64,000 nucleotides of DNA. Origin: Spirodela intermedia. Lineage: Eukaryota; Streptophyta; Magnoliopsida; Alismatales; Araceae. The DNA lies in assembly GCA_902729315.2 (NCBI GenBank), contig LR746265.1, positions 813,501 to 877,500 of the forward strand. The letters are read 5' to 3'. Shown here in pieces: positions 1-12,777 of the stretch. Made by a program: the position numbers and the translations under genes. Below the pieces are notes generated by a model. It saw only the letters and a list, made by a program, of their open reading frames with translations, was not told the DNA's origin and did not search any database. Position 1 is the stretch's first letter. Each line of letters begins with the position of its first letter.

Positions 1-709
1 CGATTTGTTAAGTTGCCAAACCCTGATCTTGATATATATTGTTCCTAGTCTTGGAATGTAATTCCTCGCTCCTTATTATGCTGCGGTACTATAGGACTAT
101 TAAATAACGAAAATACGCTCTTGATACATCATGTTTTTAAAGATCAATAGGAAAGAAACCAATTTTAATTCGTCCATACATCATGAAGATTGTTTAAATA
201 TTTGAAATTTTTCATTGAAACCATCATGCCTGTGAGTGGCATGGCTTACTGCATCGACCTGACTAGCCTTTTCTAAAATTTCACTGTACTAAGGTTAACT
301 AATTGTTTTAAGTGTCAAGGATCCATGTTCATTTAATGGTAACTTTTGTTCGAGTAACAAATTGTTGAGTCTTCCCCCAATGAAATAGTTTTCTTTTACT
401 GAAGAATGACTGGGGAGGGAAGATGACTGTAGAAGTACAAAAGCTCAAAATCTGTACCCAAATTGTTGAAGTCTCTGGTGTTAATCGCAGTCTCTTGCAG
501 TCTGGGGGTGAGGTTCTAATCCTCTAAACTTTAGAGGCTGTGGTCTGAAAAGGGGGAAAGGTAGCGTTAGAAAGTGCCTCCTTGGAAATGCTATGGCCAT
601 CTTTTAGATACGAAGAGGAAGTGTGATAAAAAATTAATGGGGCCATATAAAAATTTCTTGAATGTAGCTGCTCGAAATGGCATTGATTTATTTTTTTTCA
701 TTTACACAG
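1..709. other. Intron of the ILITHYIA/GCN1 gene (left edge of window)
   Basis: No coding segment was found here. The stretch is AT-rich and ends in a T-rich tract and an acceptor AG at 708-709, directly before a coding exon that opens in phase 0. It is read as the tail of an intron belonging to the gene that continues to 12493. An earlier exon must lie upstream of the window. Confidence 0.6.
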
Positions 710-3700
710 GGCCTGGAAGATAAAGCTTGGAGAACTAAGCAAAGTAGCGTGCAGCTTCTCGGTGCTATGGCTTTTTGTGCACCTCAGCAGTTGTCCCAAT
801 GCCTTCCTAAAATTGTGCCCAAGCTTACAGAGGTTTCCAATTTATCATGGGGACCTTGCTTGTCAGATTCATTTGCCTAATAGCTTGCTTATGAAATTTT
901 TGTGTTCCAGGTGTTGACAGATACACATCCCAAGGTTCAGTCAGCGGGACAAATGGCTCTTCAGCAGGTTTTGTCTCTCTTTTTTTTACATGTGTTCGTG
1001 TCGTATTGCGGCTGGTAATGATAATATCTATTATTCTTTACAGGTTGGAAATGTCATAAAAAATCCAGAGATAGCTGCCCTTGTCCCAACATTATTGATG
1101 GGTCTCACTGATCCCAATGAACACACTAAGCACTCACTCGATATTCTTCTTCAAGTATGAATATTTGTTAGTAATGAATGTCTATTGCCTTTTTCATTGG
1201 ATTTGTTTTTTGATGGTGCTTTCTTCTGCAGACGACTTTTATCAATTCTGTTGATGCTCCGTCATTGGCGTTATTGGTGCCAATTGTGCACAGAGGCTTG
1301 CGAGAGAGGAGTGTTGACACTAAAAAGAAAGCAGCTCAGATAACGGGAAACATGTGTTCATTAGTTACTGAACCTAAGGATATGATTCCTTACATAAGCT
1401 TGCTACTTCCAGAAGTTAAAAAGGTTTTCCTGTCTCCTCCCATTCAACCTTATATCATTTTAAACAACAGTGGTTGGCCAATAGCTTTCCTATCTAATAT
1501 TTTTTTGTCATTACTAATGACTGGGACAGGTTCTGGTGGATCCTATACCGGAAGTTCGATCAGTTGCAGCCAGGGCCATCGGCTCTCTTATAAGGGGTAT
1601 GGGAGAGGAAAATTTTCCGGATCTTGTATCGTGGTTACTAGACACTCTAAAGTCTGACAGTAGTAACGTTGAACGATCTGGAGCTGCTCAGGGTTTGAGT
1701 GAGGTGTGTTATGCATTAAGTTTTCACATTATTTCCCAGATAGGTTTATGTTAATGGCATTCTTTCTCTTTTAATCTTTGCTCATGTTTACTTTGTTGAA
1801 TCGTTGCTGCTAATTTTGTTTCTGTTTTATTTCATGTTTTTGGTTCTTTAAAAGCACTTCATCTTTTCTTCGTTAAACATACAACAATCTTTTGCTGGTG
1901 TTTGAGCTGAACATTTTGGACAATTAGGTGCAAATGACTTCTTATCATTCTCTAATTTCTTATTCAAACTTTCTGTACGGTTCGTATTTTGGTGGTCATT
2001 TTGGCCACTCTTTTTCTTCACTCTGGTTTAAAACCGAAATGCAATACTTTTTTCCTTTTTAATCAGGCATTTTACATCTTCATTAACTTCTCCATATTTC
2101 AGGTTTTGGCGGCCCTTGGCGAGGATTATTTTGAAAGACTTCTTCCCGATATTATCCGAAATTGTTCCCACCAAAAGGCTTCAGTCCGTGATGGATACCT
2201 AACACTTTTTAAGGTCAGATAATCCATCTAAGTTGCATTCTGATTTCTCAATTTTTTGAATCACGTTTTAACGGAATTATGTGTTCAGTATCTTCCAAGA
2301 TCATTAGGAGCCACATTTCAGAATTACTTGCAGCAGGTTCTACCTGCTATACTGGATGGTAAGTTTATTCTCTTTATTCTCTCTATTTCATGTATTAGTT
2401 CCGTCCAGTTTTAATTTTAATTCTTTCCAGGGCTTGCTGATGAGAATGAATCTGTACGTGATGCTGCACTTAGTGCTGGTCATGTCTTTGTGGAGCATTA
2501 TGCAAGAACGTAAGATACTTTCTCTGTGAGATTTTCTTCTTCAACCTTACTACTCGGCTGATTGTTTTTTGGTATCTGTTATTTTAATATCCAATCAGGT
2601 CTTTGCCGCTGCTTCTTCCAGCTATAGAGGATGGAATTTTCAATGACAACTGGCGTATTCGGCAAAGCTCTGTTGAGCTTTTGGGTGATCTTCTTTTCAA
2701 GGTTCACGAATTTCTCATTGACTCAAAGCTGTACTGTCCCTTTTAGAGATTCTTGCTTCAATTCTCCTGGTTATGTCTCTGTAGGTCGCTGGAACTTCTG
2801 GTAAAGCAATTCTTGAGGGTGGCAGTGATGATGAAGGTTCAAGTACTGAAGCTCACGGACGAGCTATTATTGAAGTACTTGGTAGGAATAAGCGTAATGA
2901 AGTTCTTGCTGCAGTTTATATGATTCGAAGTGATGTTAGTTTATCAGTTCGGCAGGTATATATGTATCTTTTTCCCACACTGAAATTGTTGTTCGCTTAG
3001 TTGATTTTTTCCGATTATGAAGTCACTTACCATCTTTTCTTGTCTACACCATGTCATCAGGCTGCATTGCATGTGTGGAAGACTATTGTGGCAAACACAC
3101 CGAAGACTCTAAAGGAAATCATGCCTGTTCTAATGAACACTCTCATTTCTTCTCTAGCTTCCTCGTCTTTGGAGCGTCGACAGGTTTTTATTATTATTTT
3201 TAAATTAGTGATCAATTACTATGCATAGGCATGGCCATTGTGATGTGAAATTTTAATTTCTCCTTTTTTATGTTCTCTTTTAGGTTGCTGGAAGGTCACT
3301 TGGAGAACTTGTTAGAAAGCTCGGAGAAAGAGTTTTGCCTTCGATTATCCCTATTTTGTCACGAGGCCTGAAAGACTCTGATGCTGGTAGAAGACAGGTG
3401 ACTGCATCTTTATTTTGATCTCATTTGGTTATTGCTCAAATATCACCATAAAAAAACCATATCTTTATCCCTCTTGCGTTAACTTTGGATAAATACTTAT
3501 TCCCCTTTTTTTCTCCCATTTTCTATAACCGAGATGTCTCATTTATAGCTTTAGTATTTGTTGTACATGTAGATCGCTGTTTTCTCATGAGATTCCTCAT
3601 TAATCAAGTTTCCGTTTATCTAGATTTTCATCAGTTTAGAATGGGGCTCAGAACATTGTCCTTTGTGTTGTTTGCCTCTTTATGTAATTCGAACTACTGC

Positions 3701-6700
3701 AAAAGGGCCTATTTAATAATGAAAAGAGTTAGCTGCCCGGCCCATAACTCATGTTTGTCTGAGGACGGGGAAACGAATCTCTGGAGCTGAAATTGTTTTT
3801 AATATTGGTTTCCCCTCGATAAGCTCACTTGTTATACAAGATCCGAGCACACAGTTGGCAGATCTTGTTGTTCCTTGTATGAGTAATCTGTTCTGCATCT
3901 TTTTTATAATGAGATGGCCCAAAAAATGACTGTTGAGTGTCATTTATTGTTCCATTTGAAATATGTATTAATCCTTGAGATGTGAACAAGTCTGGTACCA
4001 GGCCTCGCAGGGCTTGTGGTTGGCCGGGCCTGACCTGTGTTCTTTGTGCGCTGAGATTCCTAATTCGCGGATTTGTTTTGGCTCAGTGGCACCCTTAATG
4101 AATCCACGAAAAGCGGCTTGGAAACTGTCAGATATTGCCTTTGAGGTTTTTTGTGTTTTGCACTGAGTCAAAGAAATGACAGACGGGGAACAAAGTTTAT
4201 GAAATGCCTTTTCTTTTTTCTATCTGCATGTGCTTATAGATATTTTCTGTATGGTCATTTCATTGTTCTTCATGACCGTACGTATTGCGTATTAAGAAAC
4301 GTGGTGTTTTTAGTGCAGTAGGCTCATTGATTTTCATTTACTGCAGGGTGTTTGCATTGGACTTAGTGAGGTCATGGCCAGTGCTGGTAAACACCAGCTG
4401 TTGGGTTTCATGAGTGAACTGATACCTACCATTCGGGTGGCTCTATGCGATAGGTTTGCTACTATTTTCATTGGTCTGGCAACTCTATGCTATAGGTTCT
4501 CTTGATCCTTGGAAGGATGAGACAATTTCTACTCTTTTCTTTCAACAGCGTGCCTGAGGTTCGCGAATCTGCTGGTTTAGCTTTCAGCACCCTATATAAG
4601 GTATTCTCTCGAGCTCTAAACTTATTTTGGAGGATTTATCTAGTGAAGGTATTACCTTTTTACTGTTAAATAAAATTTTCAGAGTGCTGGCTTGCAAGCA
4701 ATTGATGAAATAGTTCCCACTCTGCTCCATGCTTTAGAAGATGATGAGACCTCTCATACAGCTCTTGACGGCCTCAAGCAAATTCTGAGGTCTCTACCCT
4801 TACAAATGCAATTATCAATAACTCATGTACTTTAAGCTTTATATTGTTTCCTATGGTTAGATTTATCAATTGTAGGCCCATGCAGCTTTTCATAATCTGT
4901 TTCGCAGAAAATGTTGCTTGTAAATTGTCTATCAAATAGGTTGCATATGGAACGCTGTCAATGTTACTTTGAATTCGCTTATATTTTTTTGTTTTCTTTT
5001 TTAAGTTATTCTTTCCACCTTAATTGCTTAAGTTTTTCTCTTCATCACTTCTTCAGTGTGAGGACCGCTGCTGTCTTGCCACATATTTTGCCAAAGCTTG
5101 TCAATTCCCCACTTTCGTGAGTATATATCCCTTTCACTACTAGGAAAACTAGGTTCAAAATCTGTGCTTGTCCTTATGGAGATCTCTGCACAGTGCTTTC
5201 AACGCCCATGCTTTAGGAGCCTTGGCAGAGGTTGCGGGACCTGCTCTCAATTTTCACCTTGGAACAATGCTTCCACCCCTAGTTATTGCTATGGGCGATG
5301 ATGATAAGGTTTGTCTGTTTTGCAGTACTATAATTGCGTTGTGTTCTTCATAGTGATTATGTGGACAATGTTGTGTTTCCTTATTTCTGTTGCCAGCGAT
5401 CAGTGTAGTAACTTACCTCGTGAGGATATGTTTTGCTGCTTTGATGTTATGGCGATAACAAATTAGTTACGCTGAAACAAGGGTAACTTTAAGTTTTTGT
5501 ATTTTGATCGTATCCACTTTCTGGGATAGAAATTCCATAAACAAAGCGCCTGTAAAGCTTACATGTTAGAGAATCTTTCCATCAATATCTTTGCTATTAA
5601 ATTCAAAAGCTTTTTGGATCTTACACGTTATTCTGTTTAATTTGTTGATAAAAAATTCTTTTTCTGAATCCTAGAATGTGCAACATTTGGCAAAGAAGGC
5701 TGCTGAAACTGTTGTGCTAGTTATAGATGAAGAGGGTATTTCTTCGCTGATGTCAGAATTGCTCAAAGGTGTCTCTGATAACCAGGTTTTGGTCCTCAAA
5801 GCTCCACCAGACTTGCAGAAACTTATCTTCTTTGTATGTTCAGAGGTTAACTTGCGCCATCTCTCTTTGCAGCCTTTGATGAGGAGAGGTTACGCCTATC
5901 TTATTGGACACTTCTTCAAGAATAGCAAATTAGATTTGGTTGATGAGGCTCCAAATATGATCTCCACATTGATTCCTTTGTTGAGCGACAGTGATCAAGC
6001 CACTATTCTGGTACACTTGAAGAAGGTCATTTCCTCCCAGTCATTATCCTTATTTCGTCTTAACCTTGTATCTCTTCGCAGGTTTCCTGGGAAGCTTTAG
6101 GAAGTGTTATTGGTTCTGTTCCTAAAGAAGTTCTTCCTTCATACATTAAAGTGGTCCGAGATGCTGTCTCTACAGCAAGAGACAAGGAGCGGAGGAAAAG
6201 AAAGGTATTTCCGTTTGATAATTTCAGAGTTTTCCTTTGGCCCAACACACGGTATTTTTTATGCATGTTTATTGTGCTTAGAAATTCCGTACCGTTTTTG
6301 GAATATATTTTTTATTTACTATGTATTATGAAGGCTCTTGTTCTGGAATTCCTTTTTACTTTGCCAATGAAACTGCAGGGAGGACCTGTTCTAATACCGG
6401 GATTTTGTCTTCCAAAAGCTCTCCAGCCACTGCTTCCTATATTCCTTCAGGTGTGGATTTGGTTCACTGTCAACGTGTTTGGATCCTTACTTTTCAAATG
6501 CTGCCTCTGTACAATACATTTTATAATTTTATGGTTAAACAAAAGGAAATAAGTTGCCATTACGTATCGTCAGAATTTGTGGGCATATACAAAATGACTA
6601 ATAATTTTTCATCCCAATGGTCATGCAATTATCATTATATGTTGACATGTGTTTGCTTCACTATTCAATTGCTCACATGGAATTGTCAATTTGATAATGT

Positions 6701-9700
6701 TTTATTTTCATTGGTCTCACGGCATAGTTTGCATAGATAACAGTAAGTACGTCCATTTACAGTAACTCGGTCTTCTCAGCTCCTCAAACGTGATTCTGGT
6801 GTTTAAAATATTGGTCTGACTTCCACTGGTTATTGTGTTTTTCGAAATGCCTATGCTAAAATCTTCACAGTTGAATCATCTAACCATTGTTGGTGTATAT
6901 TCGGAAGGGACGCCCATTTTATTGACTTGATTCGCATATAAATTGTCCCAACTAACTTGACATGCGAGCGAAATTGTTTTCACAAGTCATAGCGATCATT
7001 ATTGGAAGAAGAAAAACAGTTCACCAGCAGTAACAAAGGCTTAATTTCTGGGTGCCTTCACCATGGACAAATGAAAATTTACCTGCTGCCTGATGTCTGG
7101 TGTATACATGTTCTGAGCCAAATTGATTTATAAATAAGCTTTGCTGATCTTCAATCAGATGAGTTTGCGTTTTCAGCTCATAGATTTCCTACTGAGTTTA
7201 ACTCGAAGAAGATCAAACCTGAACAAGGTTGATACGGTTCAACAGAGAACTTGATATCTTTTACATGAAATATAAAAATAACAGATATATATATATACAT
7301 ATATCTCATTAATCTCAAGCCTGGCTTGTTTAGCTAGCATACTTCGTTCTTAAAACTGAGCCCCAACCATAAACTAGCCGAATCAAGCTGAGATAACGCA
7401 TGACTACCTCGAGCTGAGTAGTGAGTTTTGTTTATTTTGCTCATTGATGGTTGCATGGCTGATACATGTTTCAAGACGTCTAATATTTGAAGAGCAATTT
7501 TTATTTTTTCTGCGTAGTCCAACTTATTGTTCTGAAATGTTCTTTTAATAGTGGTTAGTTTGAGGAAGTTATGACCACGAGATGGGAGTGGTTATTCGTC
7601 TGTCTGAATATCAGTAATGACTGATGTTTTATGGTGATGCGCGTTATGTTTGTAGGGTATAATTAGTGGTTCAGCTGAAACTAGAGAACAAGCCGCACAA
7701 GGCCTGGGTGAGTTGATTGATGTGACCGGTGAACAGACGCTTAAGCAGTTTGTTGTTCCTATCACTGGGTACGTGTTCTCCTATTTTTTGCAATGGTACA
7801 AGAGTTTAGCCTGACTTGAACAAGATCTTTTGATGTCACTCCATGTTCGTGGTATTTCAGTTGAATCTGGTCACCAAAGTAACCGATTTTTAAATGCAAG
7901 TGCTCGTTCTCGCTTATAATCTATTCATAAATATATTTACTATCATATATTCGGTTAGTCGAAGCCAAATTTTGTTGGTTTCCTATATCACTATTTTTTT
8001 GTCTGCCTTCCACTGCAATGAGGCTTCACTTGCTTAAATAGATAAAGTGGAGATCACCTCCAAGCAAGTTTATCTCTCTGCATTTTAGATCGCAGTGACT
8101 TGAGAATAGCTTTGAAAAATGGGCTTCAATTATACTATTCCTTGCAACCTGTTTCCTTAAACTCTCCCGTAATCTGCTGAAGCTAAACCAGATAAGAGAG
8201 CTGTGAGTCAGTAAATGGAGAAAGCACATGCTATATTGTGCTTTATGTTTCATTTCGTTTGATCCAATGATTGAGCAGATCCATTTGCTCATCCCCATAT
8301 GCGAGCAATAACATATAGATAGTTATATTTCTGAAATTACAGCTCAAAATTTGATTGTTCATCAGCGCAGATCCATTTTCTCATCTCCATATCTTTTGCA
8401 GTACTTTATTGTTAATTTTTTGTTTATATGTTTTTTGGATTGTTTTTTCGTTCCTTGGTGTTATGTCGAGTCTTCACTTTTTCACTTTTTCTTTCTGATG
8501 ATTCTACTATTGTATTTCGATGTTTTGAAATTAAGAAATTCATCACACCGTATTTTTATATTTAAACGTGTGAAGGTGACATTCCTAGGTGTAAATAAGT
8601 GCCGACCTTTTTTCAATTTGTGATTTGATTGTTTCCACTTACTTTTTCTGTTAAACTTGAAGTCATGATACGGATTAGCTATTATTTTTTTGTTGTATTT
8701 AGCCTCATATAAATTTTGGACATTTTTTCAGTTGTGCATGAAGTAAATGGACTTTTATCCTCATTCCATGTCAACCCCGTATTATTTTTCGTAGAGAATG
8801 GTTGCTGCTATGTAACTTCATTCTTTCTCTTATCTTGTTGTTTATTGTTAGGTGTATTTTTAAACTGTCAACATTTTATCTGGTATGTGGATCTTTACGT
8901 GTTATCACTATATGTGGTGAATCCACCTGTGCAAAGACCCATTATTAAATCCACAACTACAACTGCTTCAAGCATTGATTTATGTCACATTTGACTACCG
9001 TTTCGTTTCAGAAAGGCGAATATATAATTCCTCACTCCAGTGATGTTCTCGAAAATAAAATTTATGTTTACTCCCCTAGACTGGAAGCAAGCTACAAATC
9101 CTCCGTGGGAAAAGAAATTCTCCTAGTCGACTTGGGCAGCCTTGACTACATCTTGGAACCTTGGGATTTTCTCTTGTTCCTTCTTATTTCGACAAATTTT
9201 CCCTTGGAAGTACTTGAGGTTAATGGATTGAAAGCAAACTACCATTTTGAGAAATGATATCAAAATTAGGTAAGCTTTTATGGGCTGCTCTCACATGAAA
9301 TAGTGCATTTTTTGTAGTCGCAACACTCAGATTAATTTCGTATATCACATTCTATACCTTGTATCCTCAAAGACCTTGACTAAATCTTATTCTAAAATAG
9401 CCCTTTTCTGACGGTCCAGAATATTTTGTTCTCCTCGGCAGATGTGGTCTTTTTTTGGCAATAAGCCTGGGGAACCACCCAGTTCGTGCATCTATTAGGG
9501 CTTCATGATCATTTGAGTTCCCATCCTTAGCAGACTGAACCTAGTGAATTGTCCTTCTAGGTTCTGTTTATCTATATATAAATCTGTTTAAACTGATCTC
9601 CTTGTATCTTCTCGGATCTCAAAGGAGACTGACAAGGAATATTTATTATTCCAAAGATAAAAGCTTGATGTTCAGAGAACTCCCTGAGTGTTTCTCTTTA

Positions 9701-12493
9701 ACAGTGAATCTCTTTCCCTAAGTCTCCATAATAGGATAGGCTTTGTTGAATATCCAGCTCAGACTGCCAACTCAATCCTCTGTTGTGCTACTGCATGCTG
9801 TCTAACGAATAAATTCTTACTGCGTCTATTATTTTAATCATGGTACTACGCGGTATACAAATAGATAGACCATTGGTTGCCAAGCTGGAGGCTACTTTTC
9901 GCCTACCTTCTACCAGCAGAGGGAACCTCTATGGTCTATCCCACTAGCTTCTTCCTAATCTTGCAGTCTAACGTTGCCTTCCGCTGGTTTTAGCCCCAGG
10001 GATTATTTCGCTTTCCTAGAGGATCCTAATAAGTTCATCGTGAAAAGGGAAAGTAACAATCTTTGTACGAGCTATATTCAATGTTTCTTCAATCTTGACA
10101 AATCTCTCTGGCACGAATACTACTTTAATCTTCTTCTCCAGACAAAGAAGACGCAACTTTTTAACTCGTGTACCATTTGATCCTGGCCCATAAAATAGAC
10201 TTGCACTTGGGATTTTGGTATTATTCTGGAGAAAAAACCTGCATTGGAAGGTGTTTCCGACTCCTAGGGTTCACTTGGTCTGTGATCAGGGTGCTCTGTT
10301 ATAATACTATATTTTTTAGCTACTATCACGATGCTTGTAATTAAATACCGCAATATTGTACCCAACAAAGACACCACACTGTATTGATGATTTAACTACT
10401 ATAGTTTCTAAATAATTGTGTTTAGAAATGGTCATCCCAAGTATGTGACAACTGCTTACTCAACGTATGCTGGAACGTAGACACGATTTTTTTATTTATA
10501 AAAAGATGCTTTAAGTTTGAGTACTGCCAGGATCTTTTGAATAAGCACTGGACTTTTCTGATGTCTCTGAGCTGAAAAATTGGTGGTTGGTGTCATTGAT
10601 CAATGCTGTTCCTTGCAGCCCTCTCATTCGTATCATAGGAGATAGATTCCCTTGGCAAGTGAAAGAGGCCATTCTATCAACCCTATCCATCATCATCAGC
10701 AAGGGTGGAATAGCGCTGAAACCTTTTCTTCCGCAGCTTCAAACCACATTCATTAAATGCCTTCAGGATAATGCAAGGTTCTCTCACCTGTCGGTTACCT
10801 CTCAGTCTCCATTTCGCAGCGTTTGTTTTTTCTCAGTTTTGCTAATTTTTTAGCTTGTAGGTCGGTTCGATCAAGTTCAGCACTTGCTCTTGCAAAGCTT
10901 AGCGCTCTAAGTACCCGGATTGACCCGTTGGTCACAGACCTCTTATCTGCTTTGCAGGTAACTCTTCTGAACATGCCACATGGTCAAACGCATTTTTCCA
11001 AATCTATCAATAAATTCTGAGCGTGAATGGTGTTCAGGCATCTGAAGTTGGGGTCCAAGGCGCTGTATTGGTAGCCCTTAAAGGTGTTATCAGGCATGCT
11101 GGAAAGAGCGTCAGCAACAGTGTCAAATCCCGCGCATGCAGCCTCGTCAAGGATTTCATACAACTAGATGATGAAGAGCTGCGCAGCTCTGCTGCCAAGG
11201 CCCTGGGGGCCATTTCTAAAGTATTATTTAAATTCATTTTTTTTTGTTACTATACCTTTCAATGATCTGCAGAAGACCAGTTCTAAAATAGCAGAGAGAT
11301 TCAACCTGTTTTCATTCTATTTTTCCCTTTTAGTACTTGGAAGATCACGAAGTATCGGACATGATGGAAACACTATCAAGCCTCAGTTCATCTCCAAACT
11401 GGTCGGCCAGGCATGGTTCTATGCTCACTCTCGCATCCATGTCTTTGAACAACGCGTCGATGATGTGCCTGTCAGCCACATTTCCATCAGTCATCAGTCG
11501 CCTTAAAGCGGCCTTGAAGGATGACAAGGTATGGCGGGGAGACCCACATCGGCGAAACTACCATCTTTTTTGTGCATTATCTCATTGATTGTGGGTTTAT
11601 AAGATGTAATTCTCGGTGATCGTCTTGCAGTTTCCCATTCGAGAAGCTGCCACAAGAGCATTGGGGAGCCTCCTGCTGCACCTCGTGCAGAATGAGAGAT
11701 CTGCATCCGTCGCCTCGGAGCTCATTCAGCTTCTCTCATCGGCAATGCAGGATGAATCAAGCGAAGTCAGAAGGAGAGCGCTGTCTTGTTTGAAAGGAAT
11801 CGCCAAGGTCTGCGCCCTGATTCCGCTCTAATTGCCGTTGAGATCATTCGGCGGCTGACTCAAGAACACGATCTCGGTTGACTGGTGATTGGAATTGGCA
11901 GGTCAATCCTTCAGCCGTCTTGAACAACCTTACCATTCTAGGACCACCGCTCGCAGAATCCTTGAAAGATGGGAACACCCCTGTTCGCCTTGCAGCTGAG
12001 CGCTGTGCCCTGCATGCCTTCCAACTAGCCAAAGGTACTAAAAAGCTGTCGAACATTATTTTACATATGATTGTTTATTATCTGCGGTCTATAAAGAAAA
12101 TAAGATATTTTTTACTTCACAAACAAAAAAAAGAGGTTTTTGATGAAAAACCCAGATGGGCGACTAGTGTCACTAGGGTTCTTACACCTCCGTTGACCAA
12201 TGTGGCAGGTTCAGAGAGGATCCATGCTGCCCAGAAATACATCACTGGCTTGGAGGCCAGGAGGCTGTCGAAGCTCCCTGAAAACAGGTATCTTTCCGCA
12301 TTCGATTTCATCTCGGATGGAAAAAAAAAGGGCGAAAATAAAATAAAATAGGCGGCTGATTTGACCAGCTCTTGAGCTCTGCCCAGCTCGGGACTTTTGC
12401 CCAACCTAGGACACGATTTGACCAATAATCTTCTCACCCTTTTCCTGCAGCGACGACAGCGACGACAGCGAGGATGAGAAAATAGGCGGCTGA
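710..12493 (+). CDS. ILA: ILITHYIA / GCN1-like translational activator, 3' part (30 exons visible)
   Basis: Plant homologue of GCN1, the large HEAT-repeat protein that binds ribosomes and activates the eIF2-alpha kinase GCN2; the Arabidopsis protein also affects immunity and growth. Exons: 710-832, 911-967, 1044-1154, 1232-1423, 1530-1703, 2103-2213, 2289-2358, 2431-2509, 2599-2701, 2785-2955, 3061-3183, 3284-3397, 4347-4453, 4549-4600, 4683-4789, 5057-5116, 5194-5308, 5675-5785, 5873-6010, 6082-6204, 6379-6450, 7656-7768, 10619-10777, 10861-10957, 11038-11220, 11334-11528, 11631-11807, 11902-12034, 12209-12287, 12451-12493. All joins keep frame and give 1163 residues, roughly the C-terminal 40 percent of a protein of about 2700 aa. 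Recognisable blocks include [20 protein letters not shown] at the start, [47 protein letters not shown] and GDRFPWQVK. The protein ends in an acidic tail ([10 protein letters not shown]) before TGA at 12491. The 5' half is outside the window. Confidence 0.93.
6451..7655 (+). other. 1.2-kb intron of ILITHYIA
   Basis: GT-AG intron between the exon ending at the peptide PLLPIFLQ and the exon starting [13 protein letters not shown]. Its content is AT-rich and no coding homology was recognised. A short run of TA dinucleotides lies near 7283-7300. Confidence 0.7.
7769..10618 (+). other. 2.85-kb intron of ILITHYIA, the longest in the visible part
   Basis: It lies between the exon ending ...VVPITG and the exon starting [11 protein letters not shown], with a GTACGT donor and a CTTGCAG acceptor. 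The left half is T-rich. From about 9000 to 10200 base composition is more balanced and there are unusually long open stretches, for example about 57 codons on the minus strand near 10020-10190. They may be decayed inserted DNA, but I recognised no transposon protein. Confidence 0.65.
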
Positions 12494-12539
12494 TCTACGG
12501 CATTGAAGCTCACCCAATTCTAAGCTGTAGACTAGTTGT

Positions 12540-12541
<2 letters not shown>

Positions 12542-12579
<38 letters not shown>
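12542..12579. repeat. (AG)19 microsatellite
   Basis: An uninterrupted AG dinucleotide run about 50 bp downstream of the ILITHYIA stop codon, probably inside its 3' untranslated region. It is likely to vary in length between individuals. Confidence 0.95.
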
Positions 12580-12703
12580 ATTTCTTTTTTTAGACATTTT
12601 TGAAGGTCTGTATGCAACTTGTGTTCACTGAACATGTGGTGGTGAGAGGAGGGTTACTGTAATTCCGGCATTAATAATGATGCAATATTTTTTTTATATA
12701 ATT

Positions 12704-12777
12704 GAGGATGTAGTTCAAATGGTAGAACGCTCGCTTTGCATGCGAGAGGCACGGGGTTTCGATCCCCCGCATCTCCA
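12704..12777 (+). tRNA. tRNA-Ala (anticodon UGC), probably damaged
   Basis: Cloverleaf: acceptor 12704-12710 with 12770-12776, D-stem 12713-12716 with 12725-12728, anticodon stem 12730-12734 with 12742-12746, anticodon TGC at 12737-12739, T-stem 12052-like arm at 12752-12756 with 12765-12769, discriminator A at 12777. The alanine identity pair G3-U70 is present. Two defects: position 2 is A opposite C, and the T-loop has eight bases because of an extra T, which also breaks the internal B-box promoter. The A-box looks intact. No run of four T occurs in the first 80 bases downstream, so no normal polymerase III terminator is seen. It could be a tRNA pseudogene. Confidence 0.8.
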
